The notes beneath the pieces are model-generated. The model had not been told where the DNA came from and did not search any database. It saw nothing but the letters and a program-made list of their open reading frames with translations. 25,122 nt of DNA, taken from Acetatifactor sp. (GTDB lineage: Bacteria > Bacillota > Clostridia > Lachnospirales > Lachnospiraceae). Each line of letters opens with the position of its first letter. Within the stretch, counting starts at the first letter, position 1. The translations under genes were made by a program, and so were the position numbers. The stretch is from positions 1 through 25,122 of the forward strand of contig JAEDDX010000043.1 of assembly GCA_016293615.1 (NCBI GenBank), written 5' to 3'. Shown here piece by piece: positions 1-8,351 of the stretch.

Positions 1-63
1 TCATTGTCTCATGAATGTGGTATTATAGAAAGGTACTTGTAATAGAGGACTTACGAGTTATTT

Positions 64-120
64 CATTTTTTGTAACAAAAAATGCCGTATTTATGCGGCT
101 TGTGGCGTTTCGCAAACGCC
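64..120. repeat. Three consecutive hairpins upstream of the first gene
   Basis: Three inverted repeats lie end to end. CATTTTTTG at 64-72 pairs perfectly with CAAAAAATG at 76-84 around TAA. GCCGTA at 84-89 pairs with TGCGGC at 94-99 with one G-T wobble. GGCGTTT at 104-110 pairs perfectly with AAACGCC at 114-120 around CGC. They sit in the untranslated leader of the gene at 152. They could be a terminator of an upstream gene, an RNA processing or stabilising element, or members of a local palindromic repeat family. The function is not known. Confidence 0.6.
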
Positions 121-151
121 TAAAATACTAAAAAAGAATGAGGAGACGACG

Positions 152-1141
152 ATGAAACAGTTCAGAGTGAATATCTGGGAGCAGGGAGAATATACTTATC
201 CGGCCGCCTATGGTTTTTTGCCAAACATCAGAACTTATTTGCATGAGGATGCGCAGGTAAGACCTGCGATGCTGGTGGTGCCGGGCGGCGGATACTGTAT
301 GGTCTGCCCGCACGAGGGTGAGATCATTGCAAAAGAGTTTTATGAAAGGGGCATGAATGCCTTCGTTCTGACCTATACGACGGACATTACGATGTCGGTT
401 CCGCTAAAGCGCCAGCCCATGGAAGACCTTTCCAGGGCGCTTCGGCTGATTCGCAAAAACAGCGAAGCATATGGTGTCGATCCCGAAAGGCTTGCAATCT
501 GCGGCTTTTCGGCAGGCGGTCATGTGTGCGCAAGTGTCTGCACACATTTTGCGGATATTATCGAGGAGAATCCTGCGTATGCACCGTTCTCCAACAGACC
601 GGACGCGGCGATTCTCTCTTATCCGGTCATTACCTCGGGGAAGTACACGCACCAGCCGTCCATGGATGCCCTGATGGGTTATGACCCTTCCGGGGAGGAG
701 AAGGAGTATTACTGTCTGGAAAAGCAGGTGACGGAGCAGACGCCGCCCTGTTTCCTGTGGCAGACCGCGGAGGACGGGCTGGTTCCCGTGGAGAACTCCT
801 ATCTGTTTGCGGAGAGCCTGAAGGCGCACGGCGTGCCCTTCGCACACTATGTTTTTCCTTACGGAGGACACGGGCTGTCACTTGCGAGCGAAGCTTTTTT
901 CCTGGGAAAACACGGAGAACCTTATACCTTTGAGCAGCTTAATCTGGCGTTAGAGCAGATCAGAAACCACACGGCGCTTAATGTGTCCGAGAGAAGATAT
1001 GCCGAGCTGACGGAGCAGTTCTTCGGAGAGCCTGCGCAGGATGCACCTGCGGCACCCACAGAGCTGAATCCGTATCCGGATGTCCGTATGTGGCCGGAGC
1101 TTGCCGATCTGTGGCTTAAGAAGGTCCTGGGTAAAAAGTAG
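152..1141 (+). CDS. Alpha/beta hydrolase, acetyl-esterase-like
   Basis: A 329-residue cytosolic serine hydrolase of the esterase/lipase fold (COG0657-like). The N-terminal half has the oxyanion-hole segment VPGGGY (Gly45-47), followed by the nucleophile elbow GFSAGG with Ser120. Asp208 in the TAEDGLVPV segment and His240 in YGGHGLS complete a plausible catalytic triad. There is no signal peptide, so it is likely intracellular. In gut Clostridia such proteins usually remove acetyl groups from sugars or oligosaccharides taken up by the cell; that substrate is inferred, not shown by the sequence. The ATG at 152 has a GAGGAG ribosome binding site just upstream. The gene is convergent with the DUF885 gene, with only about 50 bases between the two stops and no convincing terminator. 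Confidence 0.85.
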   Translation: MKQFRVNIWEQGEYTYPAAYGFLPNIRTYLHEDAQVRPAMLVVPGGGYCMVCPHEGEIIAKEFYERGMNAFVLTYTTDITMSVPLKRQPMEDLSRALRLIRKNSEAYGVDPERLAICGFSAGGHVCASVCTHFADIIEENPAYAPFSNRPDAAILSYPVITSGKYTHQPSMDALMGYDPSGEEKEYYCLEKQVTEQTPPCFLWQTAEDGLVPVENSYLFAESLKAHGVPFAHYVFPYGGHGLSLASEAFFLGKHGEPYTFEQLNLALEQIRNHTALNVSERRYAELTEQFFGEPAQDAPAAPTELNPYPDVRMWPELADLWLKKVLGKK

Positions 1142-1191
1142 TACATATTGCGGCGGGGTTCGCGGAAAGGCCGGACTGAGGCGGTATCGCA

Positions 1192-3030
1192 CTACGATTC
1201 CTGCGCCGGCAGGGTCTCCTGCAGGCGGTCCTGCAGAAACAGAAAGTCTGCCGGCCCGTTATCCAGAAGAAAGGTGTGAAAGCGAAGGTCAGAGTAGTTC
1301 CGCCCCCAAAGAGATCTTGCCGTTTCGCGGAGTGCTTCGATTTCAAGGAAGCCCAGATAGTACTTCGGATAATTGCAGGGTTCCCCGACGATGTAGGTGT
1401 AGACGGAAGAGGCGACTTTGGGGTCGGTTATGCCGAACTGCCCAAGCAGCCCGGAAGCCTGCTTCAGCGAGGCGTTGTCATAGTGAATGGAAATATCCAG
1501 AAGAGAGTAAAGGCATAGATGTAGACTGCGGTTATGCTTTTCTATTTGCACGCAGACTGCGGACTCCTCCAGACCCTGACTGCGCAGCAGGTCGGATGCA
1601 TAATCATAGGCCATAAATTCCGTATAAAGCGCCCAGCCCTCCAGATATCCGCCGTACCATAAAAGCTCCCTTGCCGGGGAAAGACCGAGTGCTTCGGCCT
1701 GCTCTTTGTGGTAAATGTCCTGATAGAGGTGTCCGGGAAAGCCTTCGTGTGCGAGCGTGGTGTATAGGTCTGTGCCGGACGGGGTTTTGCTTTCGTTGAT
1801 ATAGATGACGCCTTTTGAGGTGTCATCGATGGGGACGGTCAGATAAAAGGCAGGGGCACAGTACGGTTCCAGACAGGCTGAGACCGGCTTGACATAAGGG
1901 CGGCAGTCGGGTGACTGCGCCGGGAAGGAACCCCGCATTCTCGACTGCAGATCCGCGAGGATATCCTCGGCGGTATAGTCGGTCAGAGCACAGAACTGTC
2001 CGCTTTGCAGCACTGTGATGACGGCAGGATTTGATTGCAGCAGGGTCTTCAGAGCCTCATATTCTTCTGAAAGCCGGGCAGTCAGCATGGATTTGAGTTC
2101 TTCCACGGAGCGATAGGAGCCGGTGACGGAAGGCAGGAGCGCCTCATAGTATTCTCGTCCGCCGGGGCGGGATGCGAGCCCGGCGATGGGGACGGTCGTA
2201 TCCTTGAGCGGTTCCAGTCCGGCTTTCAGGGCGGCGTAAGCGGGAAGGACGGAATCTAAGAGGAGACGGTTGTTTTCCTCCAGCGCCTCACGCATCTCGG
2301 CTTCGGTGAGAATGCCTGCCGTGACGAGAGCCTGCAGGCGTTCGCGGAAGGTCGTCTGCAGAAAATGATCCCCGCACTTGACAGACTGCTTTGTGACAAT
2401 AGTGTCACATTGCCCTTGCACTTCACTGAGAAAGGAGGCCGGCATGGCGTTTCCAGCTGCGGACTTTTCCTGCTCATAGGTCAACAGAGAGGCAAAATAT
2501 GACTTGATCCGGCGAAGGAGCGCGAGATAATCGGCAACATCCTGCTTGGAACGCAGCGTATACTCTGCCAGAAGAATCGGCAGGTCCGCCTGCACGCCGG
2601 AGGTCGGGGAGAGCGGAGTGTCGAAATAGGCGAAGGAGTGTAAGCGTTCGGATTGCTTCAGGGAGCGGTACAGCAGAGTATAGAAGTCCCGGTCCTGCGC
2701 CGATAACCGCGAGGGCGCAATCACGGAGAGCTTCGCGAGGATCTCCTGCAGAAAAAGATTGTCTTCGGCGCTTTTTTCCTGCGAATAACAGGGCAGGGTG
2801 GGGGTATAGTCCGTAATGCCGAAGCGCGCGGGGGCTGCGAGGGTATAGTGCATGTTGAGGGTATTGGAGAGCATTTCTTCCCGAAAGAGCTGTTCTGTCA
2901 GCTCCCGAAATTGTTTCTCATCCTTATGTGCATGGAACACACAGGCCGGAATCAGAACAATCAGAATAAGAAGTGTCAAAATGGCAGGAAGTAAAATCCG
3001 TTTGCGGAGGGTTGGTTTCAAACAGGTCAC
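1192..3030 (-). CDS. DUF885 family metallopeptidase-like protein, membrane anchored
   Basis: A 612-residue protein with one hydrophobic N-terminal segment (about residues 10-32), giving a signal anchor or signal peptide and an extracellular body. The key motif is HEGFPGH at residues 428-434, the HExxPGH signature of the DUF885 (COG4805) family, whose fold resembles zinc gluzincin peptidases. A later GWALYTEFM segment provides a likely third zinc ligand, Glu. The length matches the family's usual 550-620 residues. The start is uncertain: GTG at 3030 gives the full frame and TTG at 3021 would also keep the anchor; neither has a good ribosome binding site. Peptidase activity is inferred from the motif; the substrate is unknown. 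It is divergent from the sugar kinase gene and does not seem to share its function. Confidence 0.8.
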   Translation of the reverse strand: MTCLKPTLRKRILLPAILTLLILIVLIPACVFHAHKDEKQFRELTEQLFREEMLSNTLNMHYTLAAPARFGITDYTPTLPCYSQEKSAEDNLFLQEILAKLSVIAPSRLSAQDRDFYTLLYRSLKQSERLHSFAYFDTPLSPTSGVQADLPILLAEYTLRSKQDVADYLALLRRIKSYFASLLTYEQEKSAAGNAMPASFLSEVQGQCDTIVTKQSVKCGDHFLQTTFRERLQALVTAGILTEAEMREALEENNRLLLDSVLPAYAALKAGLEPLKDTTVPIAGLASRPGGREYYEALLPSVTGSYRSVEELKSMLTARLSEEYEALKTLLQSNPAVITVLQSGQFCALTDYTAEDILADLQSRMRGSFPAQSPDCRPYVKPVSACLEPYCAPAFYLTVPIDDTSKGVIYINESKTPSGTDLYTTLAHEGFPGHLYQDIYHKEQAEALGLSPARELLWYGGYLEGWALYTEFMAYDYASDLLRSQGLEESAVCVQIEKHNRSLHLCLYSLLDISIHYDNASLKQASGLLGQFGITDPKVASSVYTYIVGEPCNYPKYYLGFLEIEALRETARSLWGRNYSDLRFHTFLLDNGPADFLFLQDRLQETLPAQES

Positions 3031-3113
3031 CGGTAGCGATAAACTTGCTACAATCTATGAGCGGCAGAAAAAAAGTATGTGTGCTAAATGCCGCCGGAAT
3101 GCAAGGAAGCATA

Positions 3114-3143
3114 TTGACTTTACCTGCTTTTCTGCCCTATACT
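3114..3143 (+). promoter_or_regulatory. Sigma-A-like promoter of the pentose kinase gene
   Basis: TTGACT at 3114-3119 and TATACT at 3138-3143 are separated by 18 bases. This places a transcription start near 3150, about 30 bases ahead of the kinase ATG, and leaves room for the GGAGG ribosome binding site at 3170-3174. It is one of the best promoter matches in the window. Confidence 0.7.
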
Positions 3144-3181
3144 GGAAGAGAAAAAAACGATTTACTAACGGAGGATATATC

Positions 3182-4780
3182 ATGAGCGAAGCAATAAAGA
3201 ATGCAATCAGAGAGGGCCGCACCGCCCTCGGTATTGAGTTCGGTTCCACCAGAATTAAGGCGGTTCTGGTAGACGAAACACATCAGCCCATCGCTATGGG
3301 CACCCATGACTGGGAGAACCGTCTGGAGGATAACATCTGGACCTACAGCCTGGAGGATATCTGGAACGGCCTGCAGGGCTGCTACAGAAGTCTGGCAGAG
3401 GATGTCAGGGCTAAATACGGCGAGGCACTGACGACCATCGGCAGTATCGGTTTTTCCGGTATGATGCATGGTTATATGCCTTTCAACGCAGCAGGAGAGC
3501 TTCTCGTGCCCTTCCGTACCTGGAGAAATACCATGACCGAGGAAGCCTGCAAGGAGCTGACGCCCCTTTTCAACTTCAACATTCCCCAGAGATGGAGCAT
3601 CGCACACCTGTATCAGGCAATCCTGTCCAAGGAGGAGCATGTGAAGGATATCACTTTCTTCACCACACTGGCAGGTTATATCCACTGGAAGCTGTCCGGT
3701 GAGAAGGTGATGGGTATCGGCGAGGCGTCCGGTATGTTTCCCATCGATTCGACCATTCGCGACTATGACCGCACCATGCTCGCACAGTTCGACGAGCTGG
3801 TTGCGAAGAAGGGCTTCACCTTCAAGTTAAAGGATATTCTGCCTAAGGTGCTCTGCGCAGGTGAGTCTGCAGGCGCGCTGACCGCGGAAGGCGCAAAGCT
3901 TCTGGATCCTTCCGGTACCCTGCAGCCCGGTATTCCCATGTGTCCTCCCGAGGGTGACGCAGGCACCGGAATGGTAGCAACCAACGCTGTCAGAGTACGC
4001 ACCGGCAATATTTCCGCAGGTACCTCCATCTTCTCCATGGTGGTTACCGAGAAGGCACTGTCCAAGGTGCATGAGGAGATCGATATGGTAACCACGCCCG
4101 ACGGCAACCCTGTCGCAATGGTTCACTGCAACAACTGCACCTCCGATCTGAATGCCTGGGTGAACCTGTTTGATGAGTTTGCCGCAGCCTTCGGCATGAA
4201 GATCGATAAGAACGACCTCTATGGCGGCCTCTACAGAGCGGCACTTACCGCTGACACCGACTGCGGCGGACTGATCTCCTACAACTATTTCTCGGGAGAG
4301 CCCGTAACCGGCCTGAACGAGGGAAGACCTCTGTTCGTTCGGACACCCGATGCAAAGTTCAGCCTTGCGAACTTCATGAGAAGCAACCTGTACAGCGCAA
4401 TGGCAACCTTAAAGATCGGCAATGACATCCTTTTGAAGGAGGAGAAGGTTACCGTAGATTCCCTGATGGGTCACGGCGGACTGTTCAAGACGCCCGTTGT
4501 CGGACAGCAGCTCATGGCAGCGGCATTCAACTCTCCCGTGACGGTTATGGACACCGCAAGCGAAGGCGGCGCATGGGGTATGGCTGTGCTGGCAGCATTC
4601 ATGCAGGAGAAGGCAGCAGGCGAGACCCTTCCCGATTACCTCAGCAACAGAATTTTTGCCGGTCAGACCGGCACCACCATTGCCCCCAAGGCTGAGGATG
4701 TCGCAGGCTTTGACGCTTATGTGGAGAAATATAAGAGTACGCTGATCGCCGAGAAGGCAGCAGTAGAGGGTCTCAGATAA
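3182..4780 (+). CDS. FGGY-family carbohydrate kinase (ribulokinase/xylulokinase type)
   Basis: A 532-residue sugar kinase that phosphorylates a sugar, probably a pentulose, using ATP in the cytosol. The N-terminal ATPase fold starts with the phosphate-binding segment GIEFGSTRIKAV (residues 17-28). The C-terminal domain has LMGHGGLFKTP and the Gly-rich SEGGAWGMA segment, both typical of FGGY kinases. The frame stays open for 110 codons upstream, but the ATG at 3182 is the real start. It has GGAGG seven bases upstream and lies just after a strong promoter, and the upstream extension reads across the neighbouring divergent promoter region. The following 4-epimerase gene suggests L-ribulose or a related ketose as substrate; xylulose cannot be excluded by sequence alone. 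Codon use is typical of a well-expressed gene. Confidence 0.85.
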   Translation: MSEAIKNAIREGRTALGIEFGSTRIKAVLVDETHQPIAMGTHDWENRLEDNIWTYSLEDIWNGLQGCYRSLAEDVRAKYGEALTTIGSIGFSGMMHGYMPFNAAGELLVPFRTWRNTMTEEACKELTPLFNFNIPQRWSIAHLYQAILSKEEHVKDITFFTTLAGYIHWKLSGEKVMGIGEASGMFPIDSTIRDYDRTMLAQFDELVAKKGFTFKLKDILPKVLCAGESAGALTAEGAKLLDPSGTLQPGIPMCPPEGDAGTGMVATNAVRVRTGNISAGTSIFSMVVTEKALSKVHEEIDMVTTPDGNPVAMVHCNNCTSDLNAWVNLFDEFAAAFGMKIDKNDLYGGLYRAALTADTDCGGLISYNYFSGEPVTGLNEGRPLFVRTPDAKFSLANFMRSNLYSAMATLKIGNDILLKEEKVTVDSLMGHGGLFKTPVVGQQLMAAAFNSPVTVMDTASEGGAWGMAVLAAFMQEKAAGETLPDYLSNRIFAGQTGTTIAPKAEDVAGFDAYVEKYKSTLIAEKAAVEGLR

Positions 4781-4799
4781 GCACTGGGTATGATCTGCT

Positions 4800-4828
4800 C
4801 TCCGGCGAAGACTCAGGTCCTGCCGGAG
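4800..4828 (+). other. Intergenic hairpin between kinase and epimerase genes
   Basis: CTCCGGC at 4800-4806 pairs perfectly with GCCGGAG at 4822-4828 around a 15-base loop. No T-run follows, so it is unlikely to be a full terminator. It may stabilise or process the kinase-epimerase transcript. I see no promoter between the two genes. Confidence 0.4.
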
Positions 4829-4890
4829 CTTCCTTCACACTCCGCATTCATTGCTTGAGGAGAATATCAATTTTCAGAAAGAGGAATCAT

Positions 4891-5592
4891 ATGTTAGAAG
4901 AATTAAAGAAACTGGTATACGAAGCAAATATGGAGCTTCCGAAGTATGGTCTGGTAACATTCACCTGGGGAAATGTCAGCGCAATCGACCGCGAAACGGG
5001 CTATTTTGTCATCAAGCCCAGCGGAGTCGAGTATGATAAGCTCACCCCGGAAGATATGGTGGTGGTTGACCTGGACTGCAACAAGATCGAGGGACGCTAC
5101 AATCCTTCCTCCGATACCGCGACACACGCGGAGCTGTACAAGGCTTTCCCTGAAATCGGCGGCGTGGTACATACCCACTCTTCCTATGCAACCAGCTGGG
5201 CGCAGGCAGGCCGTTCCATTCCCTGCTACGGCACCACGCATGCAGACTATATCTACGGGGAGGTTCCCTGTGTCAGATGTCTGACCAAAGAGGAGATCGA
5301 GGAAGCCTATGAGAAGAACACGGGTCTTCTGATCGTCAGTGAGTTCAAGAAGATGGAGAAGGATCCCCTTGCGGTTCCCGCAGTGCTGTGCAAGAACCAC
5401 GGACCCTTTGCATGGGGCAAGGACGCGAAGGAGGCAGTGCACAACGCCGTTGTTCTGGAAGAAGTGGCGAAGATGGCATATCGCGCAGAGACCATCAATG
5501 CCCGTATCCAGCCCGCGCCTTTGGAGCTTCAGGACAAGCATTACTACAGAAAGCATGGTGCGAACGCTTACTACGGACAGGGCAAGCTGTAA
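4891..5592 (+). CDS. araD: L-ribulose-5-phosphate 4-epimerase
   Basis: A 233-residue class II aldolase-fold enzyme that interconverts L-ribulose 5-phosphate and D-xylulose 5-phosphate. The zinc ligands His94, His96 (VVHTHSS) and His170 (KNHGPF), and the acid Asp75 (SSDTATH), fall within one residue of the well-studied E. coli AraD positions, and the length also matches (231 in E. coli). This makes the family call firm; a UlaF/SgbE-like role on L-ribulose 5-phosphate from ascorbate or xylulose routes is a lesser alternative. The frame is open from 4855, but the ATG at 4891 has AGAGGA at good spacing and gives the family's usual N-terminus, MLEELKKLVYEAN. It lies about 110 bases after the kinase and is probably cotranscribed with it. 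Confidence 0.92.
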   Translation: MLEELKKLVYEANMELPKYGLVTFTWGNVSAIDRETGYFVIKPSGVEYDKLTPEDMVVVDLDCNKIEGRYNPSSDTATHAELYKAFPEIGGVVHTHSSYATSWAQAGRSIPCYGTTHADYIYGEVPCVRCLTKEEIEEAYEKNTGLLIVSEFKKMEKDPLAVPAVLCKNHGPFAWGKDAKEAVHNAVVLEEVAKMAYRAETINARIQPAPLELQDKHYYRKHGANAYYGQGKL

Positions 5593-5655
5593 GGAAAGCA
5601 GCAGCGAAAATGCGGCGGTCTGCAGCCTGTCGGCCCCGCAGAGACACCGCTTTCG

Positions 5656-5680
5656 TGTGCCCGTGCACAATGGGCCTTTT
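5656..5680 (+). terminator. Possible terminator after araD
   Basis: A short inverted repeat, GCCC at about 5659-5662 and GGGC at about 5672-5675, is followed by CTTTTTC. The stem is weak at four to five base pairs, so the call rests mainly on the T-run and its position between two transcription units. Confidence 0.4.
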
Positions 5681-5752
5681 TCGCCGAAAATACTGGACTT
5701 GAAGTGCATTCTGTGATAGCATGATTAGTAGCATTAAATGCCAAAAAAACTA

Positions 5753-5758
5753 TATAAT
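5753..5758 (+). promoter_or_regulatory. Likely -10 element of the transketolase operon
   Basis: A perfect TATAAT sits about 35 bases upstream of the transketolase ATG. The -35 region is poor: TAGCAT at 5729-5734 is the best match at 18-base spacing. The 200-base gap and the possible terminator just upstream support a separate promoter here. Confidence 0.5.
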
Positions 5759-5793
5759 AAATTGCCGCACAGAACGGCAGATTGGAGGAAACG

Positions 5794-6633
5794 ATGAAAA
5801 ATATCGAACTGCAAAAGCACGCCAATGACGTGCGCAAGGGCATTGTAACAGCAGTTCACAGTGCAAAGGCAGGACATCCCGGCGGATCCCTTTCCGCAGC
5901 AGATCTCTTTACCTATCTGTATTTTGAAGAAATGAATATCGATCCCAAGAATCCCGATATGGAGGGAAGAGACCGTTTCGTTCTGTCCAAAGGACATACC
6001 GCTCCCGGTCTTTACTCCGCACTCGCAAACAGAGGATTTTTCCCTGTTGAGGATCTGACCACTCTTCGTAAACTCGGTTCCTACTTACAGGGACATCCCT
6101 GCATTCACATTCCCGGCGTAGATATGTCCTCCGGCTCCCTCGGTCAGGGCATTTCCGCAGCAGTCGGAATGGCACTCGGCGCTAAGCTCAAGGGCGAGGA
6201 CAATCGTGTGTATACACTCCTTGGAGACGGTGAGATTCAGGAAGGTCAGGTTTGGGAGGCTGCTATGTTTGCAGGCCACAGAAAGCTTGACAACCTCGTA
6301 GTCATCGTGGACAACAACGGTCTTCAGATCGACGGACCTGTTGACGAGGTATGTTCTCCTTATCCTATCGATAAGAAGTTCGAGGCGTTCAACTTCCATG
6401 TAATCAACATCGACGGACATGATTTTGACGCGATCCGCGCTGCATTCGAGGAAGCAAAGGCAACCAAGGGACAGCCCACCTGTATCGTTGCTCATACCGT
6501 TAAGGGTAAGGGCGTTTCTTTCATGGAGAACAATGTATCATGGCATGGCACCGCTCCTAACGATGAGCAGTATGCAGTCGCTATGGCTGATCTGGAGAAG
6601 ATCGGTGCAGAATTAGAGAAGGCAGGTGAATAA
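5794..6633 (+). CDS. Transketolase, N-terminal (thiamine diphosphate-binding) subunit
   Basis: A 279-residue protein matching the first third of classical transketolase. It carries the conserved AGHPGGSLSAAD segment near the N-terminus and the thiamine-diphosphate and magnesium motif GDGEIQEGQVWEA starting at Gly144, ending with the DNN pair about 30 residues later. With the partner subunit it transfers two-carbon ketol units in the non-oxidative pentose phosphate pathway. The frame opens at a TTG at 5782, but that codon lies inside the GGAGG ribosome binding site, so the ATG at 5794 (MKNIELQKHAND) is the true start. The two-gene split is normal for Clostridia and archaea and is not a frameshift. 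Only two bases separate it from the next gene. Confidence 0.93.
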   Translation: MKNIELQKHANDVRKGIVTAVHSAKAGHPGGSLSAADLFTYLYFEEMNIDPKNPDMEGRDRFVLSKGHTAPGLYSALANRGFFPVEDLTTLRKLGSYLQGHPCIHIPGVDMSSGSLGQGISAAVGMALGAKLKGEDNRVYTLLGDGEIQEGQVWEAAMFAGHRKLDNLVVIVDNNGLQIDGPVDEVCSPYPIDKKFEAFNFHVINIDGHDFDAIRAAFEEAKATKGQPTCIVAHTVKGKGVSFMENNVSWHGTAPNDEQYAVAMADLEKIGAELEKAGE

Positions 6634-6635
6634 TC

Positions 6636-7574
6636 ATGGCAGATGTTAAGAAAATTGCAACTCGTGAGAGTTACGGTAACGCATTAAAGGAGCTCGCGGA
6701 AGAGTTCCCTAACCTGGTTGTTCTGGATGCAGACCTTGCAGCAGCTACCAAGACCGGTATTTTTAAGAAAGCATATCCCGACCGCCACATCGACTGCGGT
6801 ATCGCAGAGTGTAACATGATGGGCATCGCAGCAGGACTTGCTACCACAGGCATGATTCCTTTTGTAAGCTCCTTTGCAATGTTTGCAGCAGGCCGTGCTT
6901 ACGAGCAGGTTCGTAACTCCGTAGGCTATCCTGCACTCAATGTAAAGATTGGTGCAACCCACGCAGGCATCACCGTTGGTGAAGACGGCGCAACCCACCA
7001 GTGCAACGAGGATCTGGCTCTGATGAGAACCATTCCCGGCATGGTTGTGATGTGCCCCTCCGACGATATCGAGGCTAAGGCAGCAGTCCGTGCGGCAATC
7101 GAGCACGAAGGCCCCGTATACATCAGATTCGGCCGTGCAGCAGTACCCGTGATCAACGATAAGCCTGATTACAAGTTCGAGATCGGCAAGGGTACCGTGA
7201 TCCGCGAAGGTAAGGATGTCACCATCGTAGCAACCGGTATCTGTGTAGATTCCGCAATCGGCGCAGCCAAGATGCTGGAAGCCGACGGCATCGACGCAGA
7301 AGTGATCAACATCTGTACCATCAAGCCTCTGGATGAGGAACTCATCGTTGCAAGCGCTAAGAAGACAGGCAAGGTCGTTACCGTTGAGGAGCATTCCGTG
7401 ATCGGCGGACTCGGCAGCGCAGTCTGCGATTGCCTGAGCGAGAAGCTTCCCACTCCCGTGAAGAAGATCGGTATGCAGGATATGTTTGGTGAGTCCGGTT
7501 CCGCAGCAGCCTTGGTTGAGAAGTACGGTCTGGACGCAGCAGGCGTTTATAAGTCCGTGAAAGAGTTTGTATAA
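6636..7574 (+). CDS. Transketolase, C-terminal subunit
   Basis: A 312-residue protein covering the pyrimidine-binding and C-terminal domains of transketolase. Recognisable segments are the early LDADLAAATKTG, the IAECNMMGIAAGLA segment containing the catalytic Glu that contacts the cofactor's pyrimidine ring, and the C-terminal VTVEEHSVIGGLGSAV. The two subunits assemble into the active enzyme. It starts two bases after the N-terminal subunit's stop, with AGGTGA inside that gene's end as ribosome binding site, so the pair is translationally coupled. Together with the upstream kinase and epimerase it converts pentulose phosphates into glycolytic intermediates. Confidence 0.93.
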   Translation: MADVKKIATRESYGNALKELAEEFPNLVVLDADLAAATKTGIFKKAYPDRHIDCGIAECNMMGIAAGLATTGMIPFVSSFAMFAAGRAYEQVRNSVGYPALNVKIGATHAGITVGEDGATHQCNEDLALMRTIPGMVVMCPSDDIEAKAAVRAAIEHEGPVYIRFGRAAVPVINDKPDYKFEIGKGTVIREGKDVTIVATGICVDSAIGAAKMLEADGIDAEVINICTIKPLDEELIVASAKKTGKVVTVEEHSVIGGLGSAVCDCLSEKLPTPVKKIGMQDMFGESGSAAALVEKYGLDAAGVYKSVKEFV

Positions 7575-7577
7575 AAG

Positions 7578-7653
7578 ACTCAGAAGTTCGTTTCGGAACT
7601 GTTTGAGTCGAGCAGCATGAGAGAAAGAGCATGGTATCACACCATGCTCTTTC
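7578..7653 (+). terminator. Double hairpin after the transketolase genes
   Basis: An imperfect hairpin (GACTCA at 7578-7583 with TGAGTC at 7605-7610, inner GTTC/GAAC) is followed by a perfect 13-base-pair hairpin. In the second, GAAAGAGCATGGT at 7623-7635 pairs with ACCATGCTCTTTC at 7641-7653 around ATCAC. The second arm ends in a short T-run, CTCTTTC. This most likely terminates the transketolase transcript or protects its 3' end. Confidence 0.6.
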
Positions 7654-7775
7654 GTAGTATAGGACACTTCGTTCCCTATGCTACAAAACGCTCCGTGAGG
7701 ATGCGCACTCGCGCGAGTTGAAATATGTCGCATGTGCGACCGCGCTCGGCACGAGAGTTTCGCAAGCGAAACTCT
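7654..7775. repeat. Cluster of perfect palindromes
   Basis: Four further inverted repeats are packed here. GTAGTATAGG (7654-7663) pairs with CCTATGCTAC (7675-7684). ACTCGCGCGAGT (7707-7718) is self-complementary. GTCGC/GCGAC (7727-7740) has an ATGT loop. AGAGTTTCGC/GCGAAACTCT (7754-7775) is a near-continuous 22-base palindrome. No open frame makes sense of the stretch. It resembles a palindromic intergenic repeat element, or the debris of one, rather than a single terminator. Confidence 0.6.
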
Positions 7776-7838
7776 TTGTTCCAAAGGGGAAGGAAACTTC
7801 ATATAAGAATTTGGGTAAGAATTTGGGGGTAGGGTACT

Positions 7839-8351
7839 ATGGAAAAAATACTCATCATGGATGAAAAAAATTACACTCCCGATTTAGAGGAGATCTGTCG
7901 GGTAGCAGTGAGGGGCATTATTTTTATTGACGGTAAGTTATTGATGATTGAAAATAACTTTGGAGAAGTTAAACTGCCCGGCGGCGGAATCGATGGCGGA
8001 GAGGATGACTACGAAGCACTGGCGAGAGAAGTAAAAGAAGAGACGGGGTATGATGTGATTTTGGATACAATTGTGCCGTTCGGAGAAATCGAAGAAAAAA
8101 GACTATCCGTACAGGAGCCCATGATATGGCATCAGATCAGCCGCCTGTATTTTTGCGATGTATATCCGGAGCAGGGAATCTGCAACTATACAGAAAACGA
8201 GAGAAAATATGGCTTCAGGCAAGTTTTGTATACGCTGGATGAAGCATTGGAAATAAGCAGAAAAATGCTTGAAAGAGAGGGAAAGCAGGCCTGGAATCAG
8301 CGCGAACACAACACCTTATTGCTGATACGCGACCTATTGTACTCCTCCTGA
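7839..8351 (+). CDS. Nudix hydrolase
   Basis: A 170-residue hydrolase of nucleoside-diphosphate-linked substrates. The complete Nudix box, GX5EX7REVKEETGY, spans residues 49-71 (Gly49, Glu55, Arg63-Glu64, Glu67-Glu68), which bind the metal and catalyse pyrophosphate cleavage. No signal peptide or membrane segment is present. The substrate cannot be read from sequence; house-cleaning of damaged nucleotides is one option. The ATG at 7839 follows a GGGGGT stretch at 7825-7830. An 11-base direct repeat, AAGAATTTGGG (7805-7815 and 7817-7827), overlaps the translation start region. The stop overlaps the end of the convergent membrane-protein gene by 18 bases. Confidence 0.9.
   Translation: MEKILIMDEKNYTPDLEEICRVAVRGIIFIDGKLLMIENNFGEVKLPGGGIDGGEDDYEALAREVKEETGYDVILDTIVPFGEIEEKRLSVQEPMIWHQISRLYFCDVYPEQGICNYTENERKYGFRQVLYTLDEALEISRKMLEREGKQAWNQREHNTLLLIRDLLYSS

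Noticed and set aside
2852..3181. Open extension of the kinase frame by 110 codons upstream of its ATG.
   Set aside because: It covers the start of the divergent DUF885 gene and the kinase promoter; the ATG at 3182 has an ideal GGAGG.
5794..7574. Two transketolase halves as a possible frameshifted single gene.
   Set aside because: Separate N- and C-terminal subunit genes with their own ribosome binding sites are the normal form in Clostridia.
6684..7802. 372-residue open frame on the minus strand opposite the transketolase C-terminal subunit.
   Set aside because: It is antisense to a clear enzyme gene, Cys- and His-rich in an unnatural way, and extends through the palindrome cluster.
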